Shown here: one piece after another, positions 47,402-56,059 of the stretch
Numbering within the stretch: the stretch's first letter is position 1
How the letters are laid out: every line of letters starts with the position of its first letter
Source of the DNA: Chitinispirillaceae bacterium
GTDB taxonomy: Bacteria; Fibrobacterota; Chitinivibrionia; Chitinivibrionales; Chitinispirillaceae
Length of the DNA: 58,828 nt
NCBI GenBank assembly: GCA_016932075.1
Contig: JAFGDP010000026.1
Location: forward strand, 1-58,828
Reading direction: 5' to 3'
Position numbers and translations under genes: made by a program
The notes under the pieces: model-generated
Told to the model about the DNA's origin: nothing
Seen by the model: only the letters and a program-made list of their open reading frames with translations
Database searches by the model: none

Positions 47402-48262
47402 ATGAGCCGCACGTCTTCCGAGGCAAGCAGCCATCTGTCAGACGACTCCTGTCTGGCTCTTTACTTTAAAGAAATCAGCAAAAACAAACCGCTATCAACC
47501 CAGGAAGAAGCCGACCTGGCGGCGCGGATCCGCAAAAACGATCCGCTGGCGCTGGAAAAAATGGTTAAGGCCAATCTCAGGTTCGTGGTCAGCGTCTGCC
47601 GTAATTACCAAAACCAGGGACTGCCGCTCAGCGACCTTATCAACGAGGGCAACCTGGGGCTCATACGGGCGGCCAAGCGATTTGACGAGAAAAAAAATTT
47701 CAAATTCATCTCCTATGCGGTATGGTGGATCCGTCAGGCCATACTGCAGTCGCTTGCCGAACAGTCGCGCATTATCAGGCTTCCGCTGAACCGTGTCGGC
47801 GCTCTTCATAAGATAGGGAAATTACAGGGCAGGCTGGAGCAGAAATACCGGCGGCTGCCCAATGTCGAAGAAATCGCCCGCGAACTCGGCATGGACGAGA
47901 CAGAGGTTCGCGAAACGCTCAAAATCGGCAACACGCACCTGTCGCTCCACGCCCCGTTGCAGCAGGGTACCGCCACCAATCTCATCGATATGCTCGATGA
48001 TAAAAACCAGGAACGGCCTGACGACACGATAATGCACATCTCGTTGCGAAGCGAGGTGGAAAAGGCTCTTTCTGCGCTCACGGAACGTGAAAAACAGGTG
48101 ATCAAGCTTTATTTTGGTATCGGTATGGAAACCCCGCATACGCTTGATGAGATCGGTCAGCGATTCAATCTTACGCGCGAGCGGGTGCGCCAAATCAAGG
48201 AAAAAGCCATCTCGCGCCTCAAGCATTGTTCACGCAGTAAAAAACTGCATAAATTTTACTGA
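47402..48262 (+). CDS. RpoD/RpoS-family sigma factor
   Basis: The product has 286 residues. Sigma-70 region 1.2/2 (DLINEGNLGLIRAAKRFD, FISYAVWWIRQAI), region 3 and region 4 (TLDEIGQRFNLTRERVRQI) are all present without region 1.1. This size fits a group-2 factor or a short primary factor. An in-frame ATG at 47396 lies directly against AACAGG; 47402 gives better spacing. It is divergent from the kinase gene and monocistronic. It directs RNA polymerase to -35/-10 promoters. Confidence 0.93.
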   Translation: MSRTSSEASSHLSDDSCLALYFKEISKNKPLSTQEEADLAARIRKNDPLALEKMVKANLRFVVSVCRNYQNQGLPLSDLINEGNLGLIRAAKRFDEKKNFKFISYAVWWIRQAILQSLAEQSRIIRLPLNRVGALHKIGKLQGRLEQKYRRLPNVEEIARELGMDETEVRETLKIGNTHLSLHAPLQQGTATNLIDMLDDKNQERPDDTIMHISLRSEVEKALSALTEREKQVIKLYFGIGMETPHTLDEIGQRFNLTRERVRQIKEKAISRLKHCSRSKKLHKFY

Positions 48263-48284
48263 TCGACCCAGCCAGCAATTGGTT

Positions 48285-48872
48285 TCAGAACCGCACTTTG
48301 ACGGGCTCCCGCTCCTTGGCCTCGGAGATCTCCCAGAGCGCTCCGGGGCTGAAATTGAACATGCCGGCGAACATGTTGCCGGGAAAGGTTTCTCGCGCGG
48401 TGTTGTAGCGCATGATCGAGTCGTTGTATGCCTGTCGGGCGAACGAGATCTTGTTTTCCGTGGAGGTGAGCTCTTCCATAAGCTGTGCCATGGTCTGATT
48501 GGCCTTGAGATCAGGGTAGGCTTCGGACAGCGCAAACAGTTTTCCCAAAGCTCCGGCAAGGCCTGATTCTGCGGCGATGAGCGCTTGCATGCTTTTCATG
48601 TCGCCGGGTTTTTGCGCCGCGATCGCATTCACCGCAACAGCGCTGTTTCGCGCGGCAATGACCGCTTCAAGTGTTTCGCGCTCGTGCGTGAGGTAGCCCT
48701 TGGCGGTCTCGACCAGGTTCGGAATCAGGTCGTATCGCCGCTTGAGCTGCACGTCGATCTGAGAAAACGCGTTTTTAAAGATATTGCGCAGGCGCACCAG
48801 GTTGTTGTAGATGCTGATGGCGATGACAACGATGGCGATGAGGATACCGATGAGAATAAGTGCGGTGATCAT
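48285..48872 (-). CDS. LemA-family membrane protein
   Basis: The product has 195 residues. One N-terminal membrane helix precedes the LemA coiled-coil core (LVRLRNIFKNAFSQIDVQL, RRYDLIPNLVET, YNDSIMRYNTARETFPGN). GGAGG lies four bases before the ATG. The gene often pairs with HtpX or a TPM protein; here HtpX-like is 22 kb away. Its biochemical role is not known. Confidence 0.94.
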   Translation of the reverse strand: MITALILIGILIAIVVIAISIYNNLVRLRNIFKNAFSQIDVQLKRRYDLIPNLVETAKGYLTHERETLEAVIAARNSAVAVNAIAAQKPGDMKSMQALIAAESGLAGALGKLFALSEAYPDLKANQTMAQLMEELTSTENKISFARQAYNDSIMRYNTARETFPGNMFAGMFNFSPGALWEISEAKEREPVKVRF

Positions 48873-48992
48873 AAGGCCTCCGGTAGATGGTGGGGCGTTT
48901 ACAAAAACGGCGTTGCTATAAAATACATCCGGTCATATTTCGCGGCATTGAAAGCAATGGCCCCGTATTTTTCCGCGGCCAGGGCCGGTCGT

Positions 48993-49256
48993 TCAGGCCA
49001 CCTCTCCGTCAACAAATATCTTCTGGATTTCGGCAATAATGACCTCCTCGTCTTCGCCGTCTGCAACGATCTCCAGTTCGGTTCCTGAGGGCGCGTCAAG
49101 CATGAGCAGGTCGATGATGGAGCGTCCGTCCGCTATTTTATCGCCTTTGCGGACCGTAATGCTGGAGCGGGATTGCCGGGTCTGTTCGCACACGCGGCCC
49201 GCGATGCGAAGGTGCAGGCCGGCTTTTGTATTGATCGTGACGGTCGTGCTGCGCAT
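48993..49256 (-). CDS. HPr-family phosphocarrier protein
   Basis: The product has 87 residues. The phospho-histidine site is KAGLHLRIAG, with His15 and Arg17 in the canonical positions. Ser46 in ADGRSIIDLL matches the HPr-kinase target site. No PTS enzymes are adjacent. It may act in PTS sugar uptake or, as in many non-PTS bacteria, in regulation through HPr kinase. AGAAGG precedes the ATG. Confidence 0.9.
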   Translation of the reverse strand: MRSTTVTINTKAGLHLRIAGRVCEQTRQSRSSITVRKGDKIADGRSIIDLLMLDAPSGTELEIVADGEDEEVIIAEIQKIFVDGEVA

Positions 49257-49288
49257 AGAAGCGGGCCTTCTCTTCCTTATGAGAATTA

Positions 49289-50581
49289 TTACACCCCGGC
49301 GAACGCCTGTTCAAGCGCGGCGATGAGATCGTCCTTGTGTTCGAGCCCGATCGAGAGCCGTATGAGATCGGGCGTGAGCCCGCTTGCGCGCTGCTGCTTT
49401 TCCGACAACTGGGAGTGGGACGTGCTGGCCGGGTGCAGGATGAGGCTCTTGGCGTCGCCCACATTGGCTAGATGCGAAAACAGTCGTATGGTATCGATCA
49501 CTTTCACTGCCGCCTCATACCCGCCCGCAAGCCCGAACACCACCATGGCGCCGAATCCTTTGGCTAAATAGCGCGACGCGACCGTATGAGCAGGGTCGCC
49601 CGCAAGACCGGGATAACGCACCCAGGCGACTTTGGGATGTTTTTCAAGGAACCCGGCAATGGCAAGCGCATTTTCGCAGTGACGCTGCATGCGCAGGGAG
49701 AGCGTCTCGATTCCCTGAAGAAAGATCCACGCATTATCAGGAGAGAGGCAGGCCCCGAGATTCCGCAGCGGCACGGTGCGCAGTCTGAGTGCAAATGCCA
49801 TCGGCGCGAGCTGCGCGGGCAGGTCGTGCGCCCAGCGGAGGCCGTGGTAGTTCGGATCCGGTTCGTTGAAAAGGGTGAATCGTTCGTTTTTCCAGTCAAA
49901 GGTTCCCGCGTCAACCACCATACCGCCGATCGCGGTGCCGTGGCCGCCCATCCATTTGGTGAGCGAATTGACGACGATATCCGCGCCATGCTCGATGCTG
50001 CGCAACAGATAGGGTGTGGTGAACGTGGCGTCAACAACAAGGGGGATGCCGTTTGCATGAGCGATATCGGCAACTGCCGCGATGTCGGCGACATCGAGCA
50101 CCGGGTTGCCGATGGTCTCGATAAAGAAGGCCCTGGTCTTTGGCGTGATCGCTGTTGCGAAATTGCCCGCGTCGCGCGGATCAACAAAGGTGGTGGTGAT
50201 GCCCAGCTGCGGCAATATTGCGTCAAACATGGTGTACGTGCCGCCATAAAGGTTATTGGCCGAAACGATCTCGTCTCCCTGCTTCGCAAGCGTGATGATC
50301 GCGTAGTGGACGGCTGATGTCCCGGATGCCAGCGCAACCGCGGCCGCGCCGCCCTCGAGCGCTGCAACGCGCTGTTCAAGCACCTCGGTGGTTGGATTGG
50401 TGAGCCGGGTATAGATATTGCCCGGCTCCTTGAGCGCAAACAGGTCGGCGGCATGCCGCGTGCTTTTAAAAACATACGACGAGGTGCGATGGACCGGAAC
50501 TGCCCGTGCACGGGTTGCGGGATCAGGCTCCTGGCCCGCGTGCAAAGCAAGCGTCTCAAAATGGTACCGGTTGTCTGCCAT
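49289..50581 (-). CDS. O-acetylhomoserine sulfhydrylase (MetY type)
   Basis: The product is a 430-residue PLP enzyme of the Cys/Met metabolism family. The motifs are ETLALHAGQ at the start, YTRLTNPTTEVLEQRVAALEGG, the PLP lysine in SLTKWMGGHG and the closing SIGLEHKDDLI. The length of ~430 residues fits MetY, which makes homocysteine from O-acetylhomoserine and sulfide, rather than the ~380-residue cystathionine enzymes. The start at 50581 (MADNRYHF) has AAAGG upstream. It is close to cysK, so a sulfur-assimilation pair. Confidence 0.93.
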   Translation of the reverse strand: MADNRYHFETLALHAGQEPDPATRARAVPVHRTSSYVFKSTRHAADLFALKEPGNIYTRLTNPTTEVLEQRVAALEGGAAAVALASGTSAVHYAIITLAKQGDEIVSANNLYGGTYTMFDAILPQLGITTTFVDPRDAGNFATAITPKTRAFFIETIGNPVLDVADIAAVADIAHANGIPLVVDATFTTPYLLRSIEHGADIVVNSLTKWMGGHGTAIGGMVVDAGTFDWKNERFTLFNEPDPNYHGLRWAHDLPAQLAPMAFALRLRTVPLRNLGACLSPDNAWIFLQGIETLSLRMQRHCENALAIAGFLEKHPKVAWVRYPGLAGDPAHTVASRYLAKGFGAMVVFGLAGGYEAAVKVIDTIRLFSHLANVGDAKSLILHPASTSHSQLSEKQQRASGLTPDLIRLSIGLEHKDDLIAALEQAFAGV

Positions 50582-50770
50582 AGAGAAAAGCCTTTCAATA
50601 CATTGCAGATTTACGATTGCAGAATGATGATTGAAAAAGCACTTCAACAATCACCATAAAGGGACAATGAACGGCGTGCTATGATTTTACGTGTGTCCTG
50701 GACTATCAATACCGAAGCCTCTTTTTTGATTGTTTTACATTATGCAATCTACAATCATCATTCATCGATG

Positions 50771-51697
50771 CTATTGTGCTTCTTCCCACAGCCAGGTGCT
50801 TAAATACCGCTCGCCGCAACTGGGCAGGATCACCACGACCAGCTTGCCCGCATTCTCGGGACGCTGGGCGACCCGGAGCGCTGCCCAGAGCGCGGCGCCG
50901 GACGAAATCCCGGCAAAGATTCCCTCCTGCCTGGCAAGCGTTCGGGCTGTTTCTCCTGCATCATTCTCATTGACCGCGATTACCTCGTCGATAATATCCC
51001 TGTTCAATATCGCGGGCACGAATCCGGCGCCGATTCCCTGGATCTTATGCGGGCCGGCCTGACCGCCTGAAAGGACCGGCGACGTTGCCGGTTCAACGGC
51101 TATCACCTGAACATCCGGTTTTTTACTCTTGAGCATCTCACCCACACCGGTAATGGTCCCGCCGGTGCCCACGCCGGCGACAAAAATATCAACGCTGCCG
51201 TCAGTGTCGTTCCAGATCTCCTCTGCCGTTGTCCTGCGATGGATCTCCGGGTTCGCCGCGTTGTTGAACTGCTGTGGCATGAACGAGTTCTTGATATGCG
51301 AAGCCAGCTCCTCTGCCTTGGCAATGGCGCCTTTCATGCCGAGCGCGCCGTCTGAAAGCACCAGCTCGGCACCAAACGCCTTGAGGATCTTTCGGCGTTC
51401 CACACTCATGGTTTCAGGCATGGTGAGAATGAGCCGGTACCCTTTTGCCGCTGCTACAAAAGCAAGGGCAATGCCGGTATTACCGCTGGTCGGTTCAATA
51501 ATGACGCTGTCCTTTTTCAACAGGCCGGCCCGTTCAGCCGCATCGATCATTGCAATGCCGATACGGTCTTTGACACTTGAAAGCGGGTTGAAAAACTCAA
51601 GTTTTGCCGCTATTGTGGCGGAACCGGATTGAAAAGCAGTGATATATACGAGGGGTGTCTTTCCGATGAGTTCGGTAATGTCTCCGGCAATCTTCAT
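50771..51697 (-). CDS. cysK: Cysteine synthase A
   Basis: The product is a 308-residue PLP enzyme that forms cysteine from O-acetylserine and sulfide. Lys43 in SSVKDR binds [12 protein letters not shown] is the substrate loop, and GTGGTITG and SGISSGAAL are the phosphate and C-terminal signatures. An ATG has AAGGAG about 11 bases upstream. It lies before MetY in the same direction with a 190-base gap, so a shared transcript is possible but not certain. Confidence 0.96.
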   Translation of the reverse strand: MKIAGDITELIGKTPLVYITAFQSGSATIAAKLEFFNPLSSVKDRIGIAMIDAAERAGLLKKDSVIIEPTSGNTGIALAFVAAAKGYRLILTMPETMSVERRKILKAFGAELVLSDGALGMKGAIAKAEELASHIKNSFMPQQFNNAANPEIHRRTTAEEIWNDTDGSVDIFVAGVGTGGTITGVGEMLKSKKPDVQVIAVEPATSPVLSGGQAGPHKIQGIGAGFVPAILNRDIIDEVIAVNENDAGETARTLARQEGIFAGISSGAALWAALRVAQRPENAGKLVVVILPSCGERYLSTWLWEEAQ

Positions 51698-51952
51698 TAC
51701 AAGGCATCTCCTTGTTGATTATTCGGTTGGTAATGTGCCAAGCAATACTGATGATACTGTTTATAAATACATTGAAAATATAAGGAAAAATTCGAGCAGC
51801 TTAAATATAATTCAATCAAGTAAATACAAAACGCCTGAAAGCGGTTTATGCAATGTGCAACAAGGTATATTCTCCTTTTAGCATGTCCCGCCGATCGTAC
51901 GATGCTGAGGATTTTTTGTTTAAAGTACCTTTAAAGGAACGAGTACTACCTC

Positions 51953-53029
51953 ATGAAAATCGCTGTAGGCCTGAGCGGAGGAGTGGACTCCTCGGTCGCG
52001 GCCCTGCTCCTCAAGCGGCAGGGACACGAGGTTATGGGCCTGACCATGAAAATTTGGAATGACACAGCAGCGGTGCCTTCGGTAAAAGCAAAAGCCTGCT
52101 GCGGGCCAGAAGAAAAGCAGGACATTGAACTGACCCGCACGCTCTGCGAGCGCCTCAAGGTCCCGCACCGGGTTATCGACTGCTCTTGCGAATATGAATC
52201 GATCGTGCTTGACTATTTTAAAAGAGAGTATCGCTCCGGCCGCACCCCCAATCCCTGTGTCCGCTGCAACCAGGAGGTGAAGTTCGGGGTGCTTCCTGCG
52301 GCTGCAAAACGATCCGGCGTTGTGTTCGACGCCTTTGCAACCGGCCATTACGCCCGGATCGAAAAGGACTCTGTTTCCAGCAGGTATTATCTTAAAAAGG
52401 GGATTGACCCGAAAAAGGACCAGTCCTATTTCATCTACCGGCTTTCCCAAGAGCAGCTTGCCACGACCCTCTTTCCTCTAGGCAACATGACAAAAGAGGA
52501 GGTACGCGCCATTGCCCGCGATGCCGCCCTGCCGGTACACGACAAAAAGGAGAGCCAGGATTTCTATGCCGGTCCGTACCGCGATATTATTGGAGAGAAA
52601 GACATTCCCGGTGATATCGTTGATGAGCACGGCGCCGTGCTTGGAACGCACAACGGCATCTGGAACTACACCATAGGCCAGCGCAGGGGACTGGGCATCG
52701 CAAGGAGCGAGCCGCTCTACGTTCTGAAGATTGATGCGGAGAACAACCTGATTGTTGTGGGAACCGAGGCACAGAGCAGACGCTCGGCGTTTGCCGTAAC
52801 CGACTGTACCTGGTCTGCGCGGCAACAGCTCGATTCGGTTATTTCCACAACCGTCAAGATCCGCTCGACCGTTCCTCCCACCGATGCCACGGTCGAACCT
52901 CTCGACCCAAAGACGGCCAGGGTAACGTTAGCACTACCCTGCTCTGGCATTACGCCGGGACAGTCTGCGGTGTTTTACCATGACGACCTTGTGCTCGGCG
53001 GCGGTATCATCGACCATGTCATCCAGTGA
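51953..53029 (+). CDS. mnmA: tRNA 2-thiouridine synthetase MnmA (variant active site)
   Basis: The product is a 358-residue enzyme that activates U34 of tRNA with ATP for 2-thiolation. The PP-loop is SGGVDSS (8-14). Cys102 and Cys105 lie in NPCVRCNQEVKF and match the first catalytic Cys. The second, persulfide-carrying Cys is normally in a SQGICFIG block. Here the block reads SQDFYAG (201-207), with Tyr205 at the Cys position. The remainder (DGxWxYTIGQRRGLGI region) is standard. It is the first gene of an apparent operon with the kinase-like and M29 genes. Confidence 0.93.
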   Translation: MKIAVGLSGGVDSSVAALLLKRQGHEVMGLTMKIWNDTAAVPSVKAKACCGPEEKQDIELTRTLCERLKVPHRVIDCSCEYESIVLDYFKREYRSGRTPNPCVRCNQEVKFGVLPAAAKRSGVVFDAFATGHYARIEKDSVSSRYYLKKGIDPKKDQSYFIYRLSQEQLATTLFPLGNMTKEEVRAIARDAALPVHDKKESQDFYAGPYRDIIGEKDIPGDIVDEHGAVLGTHNGIWNYTIGQRRGLGIARSEPLYVLKIDAENNLIVVGTEAQSRRSAFAVTDCTWSARQQLDSVISTTVKIRSTVPPTDATVEPLDPKTARVTLALPCSGITPGQSAVFYHDDLVLGGGIIDHVIQ

Positions 53030-54788
53030 TCACCACCCCGGCGCCAGCATGTCACTTCACCATGACCCCCCCTCCCGCACGCAGACCATTGTTTCCGCGG
53101 CATCACTTTCAACAATACTCGGTATTGTCTACTCACATCTCAAGACCTCCAATGGCGGCGACCTGTTCCTTACCCGGTTCGGCCTTCAGTATGCCGATCT
53201 CCTTGAGCTTGAAAATTGGTATGAAAAGGACTGGTTCGAATCCAAACGGGAACGGCTTGAAGGCACGAGCGCGGTCTACCGGGTGCCGACAAAAACCATT
53301 AATGACAGGCAGATTGATCTTGTGGTAAAGAACTGCCGCGTCGGCGAGCATGTCCCCATTGAAACCAGGACGCTGCTCGAGTTTCTTAACGCGGAGTTCA
53401 ACAGCCCGTGGGAGGAGTTTGCCCTGGTGTTCGAGCTCCGGGAGGGTAAATACGGGGCGCCTGAGATCCATTGTCACACACAGGAGCCCCTTGCCATATA
53501 TGTGCCCCCTGAAACGATGCAAATCTGGCAGTCCGGCAGATCGAGCGAAAAAATAAACCGCATCCGAGTAAAGCATCCCGGAATCGACCTTGATATCCTT
53601 CGGCAATACAAGCTCATTTACCGGTGGATCATGGGAAAGGACGTTGTACAATTATTGACCGAATGCGGCGGGGCCGGTCCTTGGTTGGCCGACGAACTTG
53701 TACCGCTCACGCGCAAGGCGGTCCGCGATCTGGAATCCAAGGGATATGTGATGGTGGACATGAAGCCCAGCCACATCATCATCGGCGAAAACGACGTGGA
53801 ACGGATCGAATCGATAACCGCGCAGACCGAGGCGGACACGTGCCGGATACGCGCACAGGTTCTTCACGACCTGGTGAGCACCGGCGTTTACTCGGTCATC
53901 GATTACGAACTTCTCATGCGCACAGAGAAACACGAGCGCCATGTGACCGGTTTGCGGCGGCACAGCTATCTTGACGACCAACGCGACCGGTTTACTCCCA
54001 CGCCACTTCCATCGCATCTGTCATCAATAGAAATTCTAGGGGTGCCCTATATATTCGGTCATGCGGAGTCCACCGGAGGCCAGCTCTGGGTCGTTGGGCG
54101 CAACAGCCGTCTGTTTGACTATTTTCTTCCGGAACGGTGGCGCAGGACCCATTCATGGAAACTATCAGAGAGCAGCGAAATCTTTTACACCGTTACCAAA
54201 GACAATATTCATATTGTTTGGAAAATATCCCGGGTGGGCGAAACCCCCTTATCGGACCCTTCCGACCATCTCGCAGAAAGAAAGAAGGCGTACGGATACA
54301 ACAGCCCCTTTGAAGAGTTCGCCATCGCCCACCACTGCAGTGAAAACGGCATCCCGAGCGTGTATATGCGGGCGATATATGTTACGGGAACCGCGAAAAT
54401 CGAACAATCCTCGGATCCCCGGCGGTATGAATCGCATCGATCGCTGTGCGATCCCGAAGGAAGATGCATCCTGCAGGACAACCATAATTATATTACCCTG
54501 CGAGGCTATTTCAACGGTCCGGACGACTGGGTCGCGCGTCAGGCGGGCCTCCTATGCCGGCCAATCGATCTTGAACAGGCACGGACAAAAGGGCTTGTTG
54601 ATCAGGCCCTCCACGGACGTCTTCTCCGTAAAGTAACTAGCGACCTGAAAAACATAGGATACGACGGCTCGCTGTTGCGGGGCAACGATCTTCTTCTGGC
54701 ACTCGATCCCGACAACCGCCTTCTTTACAACCCGTCGGGCGCTGTGGAGGTACGAATAAGCAGCTTTGAATGTGTGGCAAAGCTATAA
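53016..54788 (+). CDS. Tandem atypical kinase-like protein
   Basis: The product has about 590 residues and is cytoplasmic. The sequence falls into two related halves. Each opens with a VxK..RVGE stretch (103-111 and 401-409) and has NSP(W/F)EEFA (129-136 and 429-436). The first half also has VDMKPSHIIIGE (247-258), like the catalytic loop of RIO/ABC1-type kinases, and VIDYELL (~294) in the place of DFG. The second half lacks a clear catalytic Asp and is probably a pseudokinase. The start at 53016 overlaps the mnmA stop by 14 bases; M24 is an alternative. It is 15 bases from the M29 gene. Confidence 0.7.
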   Translation: MSSSDHHPGASMSLHHDPPSRTQTIVSAASLSTILGIVYSHLKTSNGGDLFLTRFGLQYADLLELENWYEKDWFESKRERLEGTSAVYRVPTKTINDRQIDLVVKNCRVGEHVPIETRTLLEFLNAEFNSPWEEFALVFELREGKYGAPEIHCHTQEPLAIYVPPETMQIWQSGRSSEKINRIRVKHPGIDLDILRQYKLIYRWIMGKDVVQLLTECGGAGPWLADELVPLTRKAVRDLESKGYVMVDMKPSHIIIGENDVERIESITAQTEADTCRIRAQVLHDLVSTGVYSVIDYELLMRTEKHERHVTGLRRHSYLDDQRDRFTPTPLPSHLSSIEILGVPYIFGHAESTGGQLWVVGRNSRLFDYFLPERWRRTHSWKLSESSEIFYTVTKDNIHIVWKISRVGETPLSDPSDHLAERKKAYGYNSPFEEFAIAHHCSENGIPSVYMRAIYVTGTAKIEQSSDPRRYESHRSLCDPEGRCILQDNHNYITLRGYFNGPDDWVARQAGLLCRPIDLEQARTKGLVDQALHGRLLRKVTSDLKNIGYDGSLLRGNDLLLALDPDNRLLYNPSGAVEVRISSFECVAKL

Positions 54789-54803
54789 CCATAAAGGAAT
54801 GCC

Positions 54804-56003
54804 ATGTATCAACCTCCTGAATCGCTGCTGCGCAAGTACGCCAATGTTTTGGTCAACTTCGCCTTGGGCGACGGCAAGGGAATCAAACGGGGTGGTGTCG
54901 TCCATATCGCGGTGCAGTTGCCGGGACTGCCGCTTGCACGCGAGGTGTACCGTGCCGTGATTGCCTCCGGCGGCCATCCGATTGTGCATATCACCGAGGA
55001 TGACTTCAAGCTGATCCATTTACAGGAAGGCGATGACGGGCAGATCAGCTTTTTCCCGGAACGCTACTACCGCGGCATCGCCGACACGGTCGACCATGCC
55101 GTACGGATCATCGCGGACCGCGATCCGCTTTTCCTTGCCGCGGTTGATCCGCGAAAGATCATTCTCAACACGCGCAGCACCAAGCCGTACCGCGACTGGC
55201 TGGACGAAAAGGAGGACGAGGGAAGGTTCTCCTGGACGCTCTGCCTGTATGGCACCGACGGCGTTGCGAAGGAAGCGGGAATGAGCCTTGGAGAGTACTG
55301 GTCGCAGATCGAACGCGCCTGTTTCCTGGGCGACCCAGATCCGGTTGCCACCTGGAAGAACGTCTATGATGAAATGCACCGGATTCTGGAAGTTCTCAAC
55401 AGCATGGCAATCAGCCATGTTCATGTGACAGCCGCCGACACCGATCTTACCGTCGGAATCGGCGACCATCGTATATGGCTCGGCGGCAGGGGCCGGAACA
55501 TTCCCAGCTTTGAAATTTTCACCTCGCCTGACTGGCGCCTGGTCGAAGGAACCGTCAGGTTTGACCTGCCGCTTTACCGCTACGGCCAGATCATTAAGGA
55601 CATCCGCCTTGAAATCAGAAACGGCCTCATTGTAAAAGCACGCGCGGGTACGAATGAAAAGCTCCTCCTGGAAATGATCAAGCAGCAAAACGCCGATAAA
55701 ATCGGCGAGTTTTCACTTACCGACCGGCGCTTTTCGCGGATCAACCGTTTCATGGCCGAAACGCTGTTTGATGAAAATTTCGGCGGCGACCACGGCAACA
55801 TGCACCTTGCGGTGGGAAAGGCCTATCATGACGCCTGTAGTCTTGATATAAGGGAAATGAAAGAGGAGGATTTTGAGCGTTTGGGATACAACCACTCGCC
55901 TGAGCATACCGATATGATCGCCACGACCGACCGGACCGTGACCGCATTCCTCGAGGACGGCAGCAAAAAAACACTCTACGAGTCAGGGGAATTCAGCGTG
56001 TAA
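54804..56003 (+). CDS. M29-family aminopeptidase
   Basis: The product is a 399-residue metallo-aminopeptidase of the thermophilic aminopeptidase T family. The visible blocks are NIPSFEIFTSPD (first Glu ligand), ENFGGDHGNMHLAVGKAY (Glu and His ligands) and YNHSPEHTDMI (His and Asp). AAGGAATGCC precedes the ATG. No signal peptide, so cytoplasmic peptide turnover. It is the third gene after mnmA. Confidence 0.94.
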   Translation: MYQPPESLLRKYANVLVNFALGDGKGIKRGGVVHIAVQLPGLPLAREVYRAVIASGGHPIVHITEDDFKLIHLQEGDDGQISFFPERYYRGIADTVDHAVRIIADRDPLFLAAVDPRKIILNTRSTKPYRDWLDEKEDEGRFSWTLCLYGTDGVAKEAGMSLGEYWSQIERACFLGDPDPVATWKNVYDEMHRILEVLNSMAISHVHVTAADTDLTVGIGDHRIWLGGRGRNIPSFEIFTSPDWRLVEGTVRFDLPLYRYGQIIKDIRLEIRNGLIVKARAGTNEKLLLEMIKQQNADKIGEFSLTDRRFSRINRFMAETLFDENFGGDHGNMHLAVGKAYHDACSLDIREMKEEDFERLGYNHSPEHTDMIATTDRTVTAFLEDGSKKTLYESGEFSV

Positions 56004-56059
56004 GGCCGGAAACGCTTTAACGGCGGCGCTCTTGAGTCCTTCCGGTGGTATATCATCGG

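Noticed and set aside
50582..50770. Possible SAM-type riboswitch before MetY
   Set aside because: No conserved helices or kink-turn motifs found; the sequence is simple ATTGCAG/AATGATGATTG repeats.
51639..51881. 80-codon plus-strand frame upstream of mnmA
   Set aside because: Begins inside cysK on the other strand, no family match, low-complexity tail.
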